NCBI RefSeq assembly: GCF_013300725.1
Contig: NZ_JAAIMM010000011.1
Coordinates: 38,651-102,650 of the forward strand
Reading direction: 5' to 3'
DNA: 64,000 nt
From: Allocoprococcus comes
Lineage (GTDB): Bacteria; Bacillota; Clostridia; Lachnospirales; Lachnospiraceae
Shown: positions 38,335 to 46,574 of the stretch, piece after piece
How positions within the stretch are numbered: the first letter of the stretch is position 1
How the letters are laid out: the number at the start of each line of letters is the position of its first letter
The notes under the pieces: model-generated
What the model saw: only the letters and a program-made list of their open reading frames with translations
Database searches by the model: none
What the model was told of the DNA's origin: nothing
Program-made: the position numbers and the translations under genes

Positions 38335-39072
38335 TTATTCTGCTTCCTGATATTCTCTGCACAACTCATCTGCATCCCCGATACTACGAACTCTTCCATG
38401 TTCCAGCCATACAATCCGGCTGCACAGATTTCTCACCTGCTCCATATTATGCGAAACAAACAAAATCGTAGCTCCATTCTCCTTCATCCGGTTAATTCTT
38501 GCTTCACATTTCTGCTGAAAATGGAAATCGCCTACCGATAATACTTCATCCACGATCAGAATATCCGGCTGTCCGATTGTTGCTACCGCAAACGCGAGAC
38601 GCGAAAACATTCCCGATGAAAAATTTTTCACCGGTACATCCATAAACTGGTCCAGTTCTGAAAACTCTACAATCTCTTCATAGTGCTCCTCCAGATATTC
38701 CCTGGTATATCCAAGCAGCGTCCCGTTCAGAAATACGTTCTCCTTCGCAGTCAGGTCAAAATCAAATCCTGCTCCCAGTTCGATCAGCGGCGCGATCACA
38801 CCGGAAGTCTTAACGCTGCCACAGGTTGGTTTCATGACACCGGCAATGATTTTCAACATCGTACTTTTTCCACTTCCGTTTACACCGATCAGTCCCAGTG
38901 TTTCTCCTTTATAGACTTCAAACGACACATCCTGCAGTGCCCAGAAATCCTGATAGGTAATCTTTTTCTTTACTCTCTGTATAAAATATTCCTTAAATCC
39001 ATCAAATTTCTCTGATGCCAGACTGAATTTGATGGAAACATCTTCTACTTTTACAATTACTTTTTTCTCCAT
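38335..39072 (-). CDS. Polysaccharide ABC exporter ATP-binding protein (Wzt/TagH-like)
   Basis: A 245-residue ATPase that powers export of undecaprenyl-linked glycan. Walker A GVNGSGKST (about 59-67), LIELGAGFDFDLTAKEN (about 90-106, the family's characteristic post-Walker region), signature FSSGMFSRLAFA (about 147) and Walker B DILIVDEVLSVGD (about 168-180). It has no C-terminal carbohydrate-binding extension, so export should not need recognition of a terminal cap. It lies 8 bases after the permease gene. Confidence 0.94.
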   Translation of the reverse strand: MEKKVIVKVEDVSIKFSLASEKFDGFKEYFIQRVKKKITYQDFWALQDVSFEVYKGETLGLIGVNGSGKSTMLKIIAGVMKPTCGSVKTSGVIAPLIELGAGFDFDLTAKENVFLNGTLLGYTREYLEEHYEEIVEFSELDQFMDVPVKNFSSGMFSRLAFAVATIGQPDILIVDEVLSVGDFHFQQKCEARINRMKENGATILFVSHNMEQVRNLCSRIVWLEHGRVRSIGDADELCREYQEAE

Positions 39073-39080
39073 CCTTACTC

Positions 39081-39857
39081 CTACAAATCAAAGATAAAAC
39101 CATCCTGATGCTTATAAAAAACCCAGCATCCCACTCCAAGACACAGTACAGCTTCTGCTGCTGTCACCAGAAGCATCACCAGACCTGGAAGTCTGCCATA
39201 GATCACAACATTCCGGAACATGATCAGAATACTGGTCAGAGGGTTTATCATTACCAGATGGTATAACCATTCCGGCAGAATCGACATTGGATAGATAACC
39301 GGTGTCAGATACATCAGCACTGCCATCAGCACCGAATACAAGTGCAGAACATCCCTGTATTTCACCGCAATCGTCGCCAGAATCAGTCCAATCCCCAGAG
39401 CCAGAACCACCAGCAAAAAAAGTGGCACAACTGAAAGAAGCATTGTCCAGTGAAGCTCCGCACGCATACCGATCATAATCAGAAATAACGCTGCACAGGA
39501 TGCCATCAGATTGATCAGACTGGAACACACCCTTGACATCACGAATACATATTTCGGTACATACACCTTCTTTATCAGAGATGCACTCCCGATAATTGCT
39601 GACATTGCATTTGTCGTAGCGTCATTGAAAAAGTTAAAAATAACCTGCCCACATAACAAATACAACGGAAAATTCTCTATATCAAATTTAAACAGATTTG
39701 AGAAAACGATGGATAAAACCGTCATCATAAGAAGTGGATTCAGCAGTGTCCATAAAACCCCCAGTATGGAACGCCGGTATTTCACCTTCACGTCTCTTGA
39801 AACCAGTTCTTTTAAAAACGGCTTAAATTTGACAAAATTTTGAATATAAACTGACAT
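39081..39857 (-). CDS. Polysaccharide ABC exporter permease (Wzm/TagG-like)
   Basis: A 258-residue ABC-2 type permease with six predicted helices and the N-terminal amphipathic segment FVKFKPFLKELVSRDVKVKYR, followed by RSILGVLWTLLNPLLMM (about 29-45), a hallmark of O-antigen/teichoic acid exporters. First gene of the glycan operon; a consensus promoter lies at 39881-39909. Confidence 0.94.
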   Translation of the reverse strand: MSVYIQNFVKFKPFLKELVSRDVKVKYRRSILGVLWTLLNPLLMMTVLSIVFSNLFKFDIENFPLYLLCGQVIFNFFNDATTNAMSAIIGSASLIKKVYVPKYVFVMSRVCSSLINLMASCAALFLIMIGMRAELHWTMLLSVVPLFLLVVLALGIGLILATIAVKYRDVLHLYSVLMAVLMYLTPVIYPMSILPEWLYHLVMINPLTSILIMFRNVVIYGRLPGLVMLLVTAAEAVLCLGVGCWVFYKHQDGFIFDL

Positions 39858-39880
39858 ATTTTCTTCCCCTTTAAATTATA

Positions 39881-39909
39881 ATTATATTATTTTTTCAGTC
39901 TTTATTCAA
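39881..39909 (-). promoter_or_regulatory. Promoter of the polysaccharide operon
   Basis: Minus-strand TTGAAT (39909-39904), 17 bases, TATAAT (39886-39881), 24 bases before the permease start. It should drive wzm through to the GT2 gene ending at 27605. Confidence 0.7.
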
Positions 39910-39974
39910 TCAAATCGCTTACACTTATCATTGATTTTCTCTATTTCTTTTATTGATTTTACGAATAAGTAAAA

Positions 39975-39995
39975 GAGTCTGCATAAAGCAGACTC
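39975..39995 (-). terminator. Terminator ending the YnjBCD/TIGR04283 operon
   Basis: GAGTCTGC (39975-39982) pairs with GCAGACTC (39988-39995) around 5 bases; on the minus strand TTTT follows (39974-39971). It starts 2 bases after the TIGR04283 stop codon. Confidence 0.9.
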
Positions 39996-39996
39996 C

Positions 39997-40677
39997 CTAA
40001 CGGACATCCTTATATAATTTTGCAATCTCTTCTGCCGGAACACCATCCCGGTACATGGCTCTCAGCCGGTTCATAAGCCACATTACTTTCAGCTTTTCGA
40101 TTGTATTTCCGCCGAATCTTCTGTCTGAAGTATAAATCCTGTGTCTTGCCATCCCAAGCGGAATCCCTTTTTCTTTGAGGGTCAGTGAAAACTGATAATC
40201 CTCCAGAATCGGCATCTCCGGAAATTTTCCCACTTCAAAAAACAACTTCCGGTCAATGAAAATCCCCTGGTCTCCAAACATTACTTTTCTGTCTTTAATC
40301 CTGTGATTGGAGATCACCCTGCAGGTGAACATAAAAAAGTTATATGAATGAAATGCAATTCCAAAACACCCTGCCCGGTATTTTTTCATTACAGTCTCAA
40401 TCTCTTCTAATGCTGTAGGTGGAACTTCACTGTCGCAGTGCAGGAAAAAAAGTACATCTCCACTGCTTTCTTCCGCTCCCATGTTCATCTGCTTTGCCCT
40501 TCCTTTCGGGGACTGAATCACCGGATACCGGTCCTTCAAAAGTGCCAGTGTTCCATCCGTGCTTCCCCCGTCTACAAACAGAATCTCACATCTTTCATTC
40601 AGCGGCTCCAGTGTCTCCATCAGCCTTTCAATTGTCGATTCTTCATTGTATGTTGGTATAATAATTGATATTTTCAT
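39997..40677 (-). CDS. TIGR04283 family glycosyltransferase
   Basis: A 226-residue GT2 of the family named for arsenosugar biosynthesis clusters. ISIIIPTYNEESTIERLM at the N-terminus, FVDGGSTDGT (about 34-43), the family's SPKGRAKQMNMGA (about 58-70) and FLHCDSEVP (about 78-86, DXD-like). Last gene of the operon, 2 bases after the nucleoside hydrolase gene, with a terminator directly after the stop. Its usual partner family TIGR04282 is encoded in the same gene run (47545-48228). No arsenic methyltransferase or ArsS is seen here, so the sugar product is unknown. Confidence 0.9.
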   Translation of the reverse strand: MKISIIIPTYNEESTIERLMETLEPLNERCEILFVDGGSTDGTLALLKDRYPVIQSPKGRAKQMNMGAEESSGDVLFFLHCDSEVPPTALEEIETVMKKYRAGCFGIAFHSYNFFMFTCRVISNHRIKDRKVMFGDQGIFIDRKLFFEVGKFPEMPILEDYQFSLTLKEKGIPLGMARHRIYTSDRRFGGNTIEKLKVMWLMNRLRAMYRDGVPAEEIAKLYKDVR

Positions 40678-40679
40678 CT

Positions 40680-41567
40680 CTACTTCACGGTTTCAATTTC
40701 TACGTTCATCCAGGTATCATACAGATTTCTCCGGAACTCGTCCTCATCTCTGATCACCGGGATCTTGAGGGTGCAGTTCTTTTTCGCTTCATCCTCTGCC
40801 AGAATCATTCTTCCCTTTGTAAGCTTTTCTGTTGACAGCTGCATGTCTACTATCTGTGTCTCAAAAAGTTCCGGATGCATCATGTAAGCCGCAGCGATCG
40901 CATCCCAGTTATAATATCCGGGAATTCCATATTCATCCCAGTTATTGTCAAACCAGTAATCCGTCTCATTCTTGATCAGCCTTACAACTCCCTTACTCAG
41001 ATCCGAAAGTTCTCTTTCATACTCTTCTCTTGTAAAAAGTACCTTCAGGCAATTATTACCCGTAATAACCGCAACATCCGTTCCACTGGTAAGTGTCGTA
41101 TAAGTTGCCAGCGGATCACAGGAGAAATTAAGTTCATCCATTTCCCGCTTTGCAAAGATCAGCGGTTCTGTTGTTCCTCCCATCAATACGATACTCTTCA
41201 CCTGATGAAAAAACTCAGAATTGTGTTTCCAGGCTCCATAAAGATTTGTCACGGAACCCGTCACCAGAATTTCCAGCTCCCCGGCATATTTTTCTGCCAT
41301 CTCGGCAAGATAATGTGCCGCTTCACTTTCGGTTTCTCCAGATGTTGCTCCACCTTTGTAAACGCGCAACTCGTCATGCCCGATTTTCTTTACAAACTTC
41401 TTTGTATTTTCGTAAACCTTCTCCAGTGTATTGTTCCCATAAGTTGTCGTCACTCCCAGGACCTCTGCTTCCGGATCCCCCAGAAGATACAGAAGTGCCA
41501 GTCCATCATCTACATCACACCCGTTAATTCCAAACGTACAGTCACAATCATGAATTATTTTTCGCAT
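40680..41567 (-). CDS. Nucleoside hydrolase with inserted N-terminal metal loop
   Basis: A 295-residue IU-NH superfamily enzyme that splits the N-glycosidic bond of ribonucleosides, using a bound calcium. The usual DxDxxxDD start is expanded: D7 and D9 are followed by an extra loop before D18, D20 and D21 (DVDDGLALLYLLGDP). TTTYGNNTLEKVYENT (about 40) and VTGSVTNLYGAW (about 102) fit the family. Placed between the importer ATPase gene (15-base gap) and TIGR04283 (2-base gap), it may act on the nucleoside-like substrate that the importer brings in. Confidence 0.88.
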   Translation of the reverse strand: MRKIIHDCDCTFGINGCDVDDGLALLYLLGDPEAEVLGVTTTYGNNTLEKVYENTKKFVKKIGHDELRVYKGGATSGETESEAAHYLAEMAEKYAGELEILVTGSVTNLYGAWKHNSEFFHQVKSIVLMGGTTEPLIFAKREMDELNFSCDPLATYTTLTSGTDVAVITGNNCLKVLFTREEYERELSDLSKGVVRLIKNETDYWFDNNWDEYGIPGYYNWDAIAAAYMMHPELFETQIVDMQLSTEKLTKGRMILAEDEAKKNCTLKIPVIRDEDEFRRNLYDTWMNVEIETVK

Positions 41568-41582
41568 ACCATTCTCCTTTTA

Positions 41583-42608
41583 TCACTTCTGAAACAAAAT
41601 CCCCTGTCTTTCATCAATTTTGATGCCAACCAGTTCTCCTGTTTTTACCCCCAGTTTCATCCAGTCACGGTGAAGCATCCATACTGTCAGCTTTCCATCT
41701 GCATACTTCAACAGGATTTCTGCTGTTTCCCCCTCAAACATAACTTCTTCAATCTGATACATTCTTTCCGTCTCATCTACGGTCAGCGTGATCGCCGATG
41801 GTCTGACCATCAGTTCATACTCTCCTTCCGCTTTCTGCGTCTCAAATGAAACTGCCCGGCTTACGAATCTGCCATTCTCCACTTTTCCAAAAATATAATT
41901 TGTCTGTCCCATATAATCTGCCACCGCTCTGGACTCTGGATGGTAGAACATCCTCTCCGGCTTATCATACTGAAGCACTTCTCCAGCTTTCATCAGAGCG
42001 ATCCGGTCAGACACCTTCATCGCTTCTTCTTTATCATGCGTGACCATAACGACCGTAAGCCCCATCTCATGATGCAGCTTTCTTACCAGATCTGCCATCT
42101 CGCACCGCAGATTCTCATCCAGGCTTGAAAATGGTTCATCAAGAAGAAGAATTTTCGGATCTGCCGCAAGCGCTCTTGCCAGCGCGACCCTCTGACGCTG
42201 TCCACCGGACATTTCCCGGATCTTACGCTTCTCAAATCCTTCCAGCTGAACAGCTTTTAACAGTTCTCCTACCCGCGCCTGCTTATCTTTTTTCGGGATT
42301 TTTTTCAGATCCATCGAAAAGCTGATATTCTGTTCTACCGTCATATGCGGAAACAGTCTGAGATCCTGAAAAACAATCACGGTTCCTCTTTTTTCCGGTG
42401 CAAGATTTGTAATCGATGTGTCATCGATCCGGATATCCCCTTCCTGCGTTTCAAGAAGACCTGCAATGCTTTTTAACAGTGTTGTCTTTCCGCAGCCTGA
42501 GGCGCCAAGAAGCGAAACAAATTCTCCCGTTCTAATCTCCAGATTTATATTCTTCAGTATTCTTGTCTTTTGTAAATCTACACAAAGTTCTTTAATTGTA
42601 AGACTCAT
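41583..42608 (-). CDS. ABC importer ATP-binding protein (YnjD/PotA-like)
   Basis: A 341-residue ATPase: Walker A GASGCGKTT (about 34-42), signature MSGGQRQRVALARALA (about 133-148), Walker B ILLLDEPFSSLD (about 153-164), H-loop VTHDKEEAM (about 189). A C-terminal TOBE-like domain (about 240-341) places it in the MOI/CUT group with YnjD, spermidine and iron transport ATPases. It follows the second permease gene by 13 bases. Confidence 0.92.
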   Translation of the reverse strand: MSLTIKELCVDLQKTRILKNINLEIRTGEFVSLLGASGCGKTTLLKSIAGLLETQEGDIRIDDTSITNLAPEKRGTVIVFQDLRLFPHMTVEQNISFSMDLKKIPKKDKQARVGELLKAVQLEGFEKRKIREMSGGQRQRVALARALAADPKILLLDEPFSSLDENLRCEMADLVRKLHHEMGLTVVMVTHDKEEAMKVSDRIALMKAGEVLQYDKPERMFYHPESRAVADYMGQTNYIFGKVENGRFVSRAVSFETQKAEGEYELMVRPSAITLTVDETERMYQIEEVMFEGETAEILLKYADGKLTVWMLHRDWMKLGVKTGELVGIKIDERQGILFQK

Positions 42609-42621
42609 GTGCTCCTCCTGC

Positions 42622-43431
42622 CTAATAATATTCTACTTCCTGTGCCTTTGTAAAACATCCCACGATCCATTCTAGTATTCCAAACACCAGAAGCATGATC
42701 ACCAGGAATATCACACTGTAAATGCTGGCAAAATTACGTTCTCCGCTTCCGAGATATGGAACCATGACGATCGCAAATGTTTTGACATTTCCCCCGCCGA
42801 TCATCAACGTCAAGAAATACTGACTGAACGAAACAACAAATGCCATCGAAAACGCAGAAAGCATGACCGGAAACAGATTCGGAAGTGTCACTTTAAAAAA
42901 CGCCTGAAGCGCACCAGCCCCCAGAACTCTTGCCTGCTCCTCCAGCTTTACCCCCATTGCTCTTGTTCCATCCTGCATCAGCGTAACTGCATACGGAAGA
43001 GAACAGATCAGATGGACAATAATGACTCCCTGAACGGTTCCGCTTAATCCACATTTGATAAAGGTAATCTGAACCCCCATCGCAAACACGGTTCCCGGAA
43101 CAAGAAACGGAAGCATCGACATAAATGAAAACAGCCGCTTTCCAAAAAAGTCATAGCATTCCAGCGCCCTCGCCGTCATTGTTCCGATCACAACCGACAG
43201 GAACGCGACCGAAGCCGATATGAAAAGACTGGACATACAAAGTCGCACAAGCTGCTGCCTGTTTCTCAGTATTCCATTCACCGCTCTCATCGAAAATTTC
43301 TGCGGGATAAGTGACGGCCATGCCCATCTCTCTGTCCCTACCCAGACAAGGATCGTAAGAATTGGTACAATCACCAGGAAAATAAAAATGCCTATGATCA
43401 GGCCTTCCCAGATGTTCTTTTTTCTTTTCAT
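42622..43431 (-). CDS. ABC importer permease 2 (YnjC C-terminal half-like)
   Basis: A 269-residue MetI-type inner membrane permease with six helices and the EAA-type loop EEQARVLGAGALQAFFKVTLP (about 170-190). The ATG at 43431 has AGGAGG upstream; the frame extending to 43503 is not needed. In E. coli the YnjC permease is one double-length chain, whereas here two separate permeases are encoded. Confidence 0.9.
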   Translation of the reverse strand: MKRKKNIWEGLIIGIFIFLVIVPILTILVWVGTERWAWPSLIPQKFSMRAVNGILRNRQQLVRLCMSSLFISASVAFLSVVIGTMTARALECYDFFGKRLFSFMSMLPFLVPGTVFAMGVQITFIKCGLSGTVQGVIIVHLICSLPYAVTLMQDGTRAMGVKLEEQARVLGAGALQAFFKVTLPNLFPVMLSAFSMAFVVSFSQYFLTLMIGGGNVKTFAIVMVPYLGSGERNFASIYSVIFLVIMLLVFGILEWIVGCFTKAQEVEYY

Positions 43432-43444
43432 CTTCCTGTTCCTC

Positions 43445-44308
43445 CTAACCTGCCAGCTTCTTCGTGCTCCGGCGAAGTAATATGTAATATAAAACTGCTG
43501 CAATCAGAGAGATCACGATCAGGATTCCATTGATCGCCATCGCATACGGTCGCGCCCGCAGATCAGGCTTGGTATATTCCAGATAAGCCAGAACCGGCAG
43601 CGCCTTTGGTGTCGTTGCTCCAAGTATGAACGGCAGCTCATATGCTCCAAGTGCAAATACAAAGATGATCAGGAAACCACTGAGCACTGTATTCATACAT
43701 AAAGGAAGCGTTACTTTCATGAAAGCCTGAAGTTTATTCGCTCCAAGATTGGTCGCTGCTTCTCCAAGACTGCCATTGATATTCGCCATCAGAGCAATCA
43801 CAAAATAGATTATGAATGGAATTTCCTTCCACAGATAGGCAAGAATTACGCCAAGTCCATATCTGTCATAGATCAGCATCGGAAACTGCTGCTGATCCGT
43901 AATCAATCCTGCATTTGCAAGGATTCTCGCAAGGATTCCATTTTGCGAAAGAATGTTTACAATAAAGAGTGCCACAACAACATGGGGAACAATGATCGGA
44001 ATCTGAACGATCCGCATAATAATTCCGCGCACTTTTCCGGCACTCACCAGAACTGCACACAGAAATGTTCCTGTTACTGTGGCAAGAAAAGCCGACATAA
44101 ATGCAATGTACAGACTATATTTTAATGACTGCAAAAGATCCGGTCTTGTCAGTACCTCCTTATAATATTTCAGCGTCGGTTCCGTTAACCCAAAAGCTGG
44201 AATCACCCCTAAACTTTGGATGATTCCAGTTCCCAGACCAATAATAAAAACTACGCCTAATATAAGTTGCGGCACCAACAGTATATAAGGTGTCATTTTT
44301 TTCTTCAT
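43445..44308 (-). CDS. ABC importer permease 1 (YnjC N-terminal half-like)
   Basis: A 287-residue permease with six helices and the loop GEAATNLGANKLQAFMKVTLPL (about 183-204), which contacts the ATPase. It starts one base after the substrate-binding protein stop codon, so translation is coupled, and precedes permease 2 by 13 bases. Confidence 0.9.
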   Translation of the reverse strand: MKKKMTPYILLVPQLILGVVFIIGLGTGIIQSLGVIPAFGLTEPTLKYYKEVLTRPDLLQSLKYSLYIAFMSAFLATVTGTFLCAVLVSAGKVRGIIMRIVQIPIIVPHVVVALFIVNILSQNGILARILANAGLITDQQQFPMLIYDRYGLGVILAYLWKEIPFIIYFVIALMANINGSLGEAATNLGANKLQAFMKVTLPLCMNTVLSGFLIIFVFALGAYELPFILGATTPKALPVLAYLEYTKPDLRARPYAMAINGILIVISLIAAVLYYILLRRSTKKLAG

Positions 44309-44309
44309 T

Positions 44310-45569
44310 TTATTTTCCTACTACTTCCTCTGCCCAGATCTCTTCGATGATCGGTACAAGTGCGGAAGGCATTTCCGGAAGACGTTTTGATAAAAGTTCA
44401 TCCTGAGGGATTACACCCTTACCAATCTCAACCTTATCAAATGCTTCTTTCTGTGTATCGTTTAATTTGTTGTAATCTACAACCGGAATAGTACGGATCT
44501 CAGCAAAACGGTCTGCCTGTACTTCCGGATCAAGCATCTCATTGATTGCTACCTGTGCTCCTGCTACATTTCCTGAGTTTGCTGCAATTGCAATGTAGTT
44601 TGTATTTCCAATTGTTCCTTTATCGAACTGGAAAGACTGAGATGTCTCTGTGTAAGTACCATTTTCAATGTTGGTAGCTGTTGAGTATGCACCATAAGAG
44701 ATATCCATCACAACTTCTCCATCAGAGTACATATTGGTCAGTGCTGTAGAATCCTTCGGGAAAGTCTTTCCTTCGTTCCACAGGTATGGATTCAGTTCAC
44801 GAAGATATTCAAGAGCCGGCTCAATTGCTGCTTTTACAGTTTCTTTGTCAGCTTCCATATCCATAAACTGTTCGTATCCGCAAATATCATAAATCACATT
44901 ACGAACAAATGCACTTCCTGTAAAATCAGGTAATTCCGGATAAGTTACTTTTCCTTTGTTTGCTTTGCAGAATTCCATGAATTCATCTGTGTTTGTCGGA
45001 AGATCCGGTGTCACTGCTGTATCTGCGATCATAACAAGCTGTGCTTTTCCGTACGGAGCTTCATAGCCTTCAATCGGGAAGCAGAAATCTGCATTTGTCT
45101 CTTCATCATCTGTATCAATATAAGACTGGAAGTTCGGAAGTTCTTCTGCGAACGGTCCGTAAAGCATATTGTTTTCTTTACAGGTCTTGAAGTTTTCTCC
45201 GTTGATCCAGATCATATCGATATCGCCATCTTTTTTATCTGCTGAAATTTCACCGGAAAGCTGACTTAAAATTGCGTCAATGTCCATCGGTACACGTTCC
45301 AGTGTGATGTCATATTTTTCTTTCAGACGTGGTGCATAGTAGTTGTCAAGCCAGTCATTTAAACTGTCATCTCCGCCCCATCCGTAGAATGTAACGGTTG
45401 TACCCTTGGCTGCATCCACCATTTCATCGAAGCTCATATCTTCTACGGTTTCGGTTGTCTGCTTGGTTTCTTTGTTGTCTGCTTTTTCTGTCTTTGCGCT
45501 GTTTCCACATGCCGTTAAGGAAAACGCCATCACAGTACTTAAAAGCAGAGCTGCAATTCTCTTTTTCAT
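44310..45569 (-). CDS. ABC importer substrate-binding lipoprotein (YnjB-like)
   Basis: A 419-residue lipoprotein (lipobox LTAC, Cys21). It matches the E. coli YnjB pattern: YGWGGDDSLNDWLDNYYAP (about 61), DIDMIWINGENFKTCKENNM (about 118-137), VTYPELPDFTGSAFVRNV (about 207-224) and NPYLWNEGKTFP (about 257). The YnjB substrate has not been established as far as I know; thiamine-like or other nitrogen compounds have been suggested for relatives. A -10 box TATAAT precedes it, and LysR is encoded directly upstream, so expression may be induced by the ligand. Confidence 0.92.
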   Translation of the reverse strand: MKKRIAALLLSTVMAFSLTACGNSAKTEKADNKETKQTTETVEDMSFDEMVDAAKGTTVTFYGWGGDDSLNDWLDNYYAPRLKEKYDITLERVPMDIDAILSQLSGEISADKKDGDIDMIWINGENFKTCKENNMLYGPFAEELPNFQSYIDTDDEETNADFCFPIEGYEAPYGKAQLVMIADTAVTPDLPTNTDEFMEFCKANKGKVTYPELPDFTGSAFVRNVIYDICGYEQFMDMEADKETVKAAIEPALEYLRELNPYLWNEGKTFPKDSTALTNMYSDGEVVMDISYGAYSTATNIENGTYTETSQSFQFDKGTIGNTNYIAIAANSGNVAGAQVAINEMLDPEVQADRFAEIRTIPVVDYNKLNDTQKEAFDKVEIGKGVIPQDELLSKRLPEMPSALVPIIEEIWAEEVVGK

Positions 45570-45602
45570 TAAAATTTTCCTCCTTCATTTTCTCCGTCTT
45601 TC

Positions 45603-45608
45603 ATTATA
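45603..45608 (-). promoter_or_regulatory. -10 box upstream of the substrate-binding protein gene
   Basis: Minus-strand TATAAT at 45608-45603, 34 bases before the start, in the 105-base gap after the LysR gene. No good -35 box is present at 16-18 bases, as expected for an activator-dependent promoter. Confidence 0.45.
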
Positions 45609-45674
45609 ACAAATTATTAACAAAAAGCACGCTGTTTTTCATTCCTGCTTTGTTGTTACCCCTCAACACTTCGT

Positions 45675-46556
45675 TTAGTTATTGTAATTTTCTATATACT
45701 TATAGAATTTTTCTACCGATGATTCCATTGCTCTGTCCTTCAGCGTAAGAAGACCGATTTCCCAGATCATATCATCTTCTGCAAAAGGAATCATGACCAG
45801 CCCCTCTGTATTCATATCTTCATGGACAAAGTCAATCGTCACAGAAATCCCTCTCTTCAGCCGGCACATTTTATAGCAGAGATCAAATCCATTTGTCTCA
45901 AATACAATATCCGGTTCAAATCCCCGGTTCCAGCATCTGCTCTGAATAAACTCATTGAGTTTAAAACTGCTGTTTTCAAGATAAAGAGGCTCGCCTTCCA
46001 GATCCAGAATAGTTGCTTCTCTTTTTTTCGCCAGAGAATGTTCTTCATAGACCAGAAGCCCCAGACTGCATTTTTTTAAACTTTTCATATCAAAACAATC
46101 TCCTGCAAATGGTCCGATCGACAATGCCACATTCCCTTCTTTGTCAAGCAGCATTTTCTCTACGATCCGATCCGGATATTCCATATAAGAAAATGTCACA
46201 TTCGGATATTTCTTCTGAAATTCCAGAATACAGTCTGGCGTCAGGTAACGCAGGATATCATAGGCAACCAGAAGTTCTACTGTTCCTTCCTCACTCGCAC
46301 GTATCATATCAATTTCTTTTTTCAATTTGTCATATTCGCTAAGAACCGTATTCGCATAATCATACAGCCTCTGTCCGCTCTCTGTCAGTTCTATCCCGGA
46401 GGCAACCCTGTCAAGCAACGTACATTCCAGTTCATTTTCCAGATTTTTCAGTACACGGCTGAGTCCCTGTGGTGACATAAAAAGCTCTTTTGAAGCCCTC
46501 GCAAGACTTCCTCTTTGACAAATCATCCGAAATTCCTCTAATTCTTTAATCGTCAT
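45675..46556 (-). CDS. LysR family transcriptional regulator
   Basis: A 293-residue regulator: winged helix-turn-helix (about 1-60, with RGSLARASKELFMSPQGLSRVLKNLE) and a two-lobe effector domain (about 90-290). It is transcribed in the same direction as its neighbours and lies between the Fe-S gene (18-base gap) and the importer operon (105-base gap), rather than divergently, which is unusual for LysR proteins. It probably controls the importer operon and perhaps the whole gene run. Confidence 0.9.
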   Translation of the reverse strand: MTIKELEEFRMICQRGSLARASKELFMSPQGLSRVLKNLENELECTLLDRVASGIELTESGQRLYDYANTVLSEYDKLKKEIDMIRASEEGTVELLVAYDILRYLTPDCILEFQKKYPNVTFSYMEYPDRIVEKMLLDKEGNVALSIGPFAGDCFDMKSLKKCSLGLLVYEEHSLAKKREATILDLEGEPLYLENSSFKLNEFIQSRCWNRGFEPDIVFETNGFDLCYKMCRLKRGISVTIDFVHEDMNTEGLVMIPFAEDDMIWEIGLLTLKDRAMESSVEKFYKYIENYNN

Positions 46557-46574
46557 TCTTTTCCCACGACTCCC

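Noticed and set aside
35452..41849. Plus-strand frames of over 300 codons opposite glycosyltransferase and nucleoside hydrolase genes (35452-36405, 40875-41849)
   Set aside because: Antisense to genes with intact catalytic motifs; composition and lack of start signals indicate shadows.
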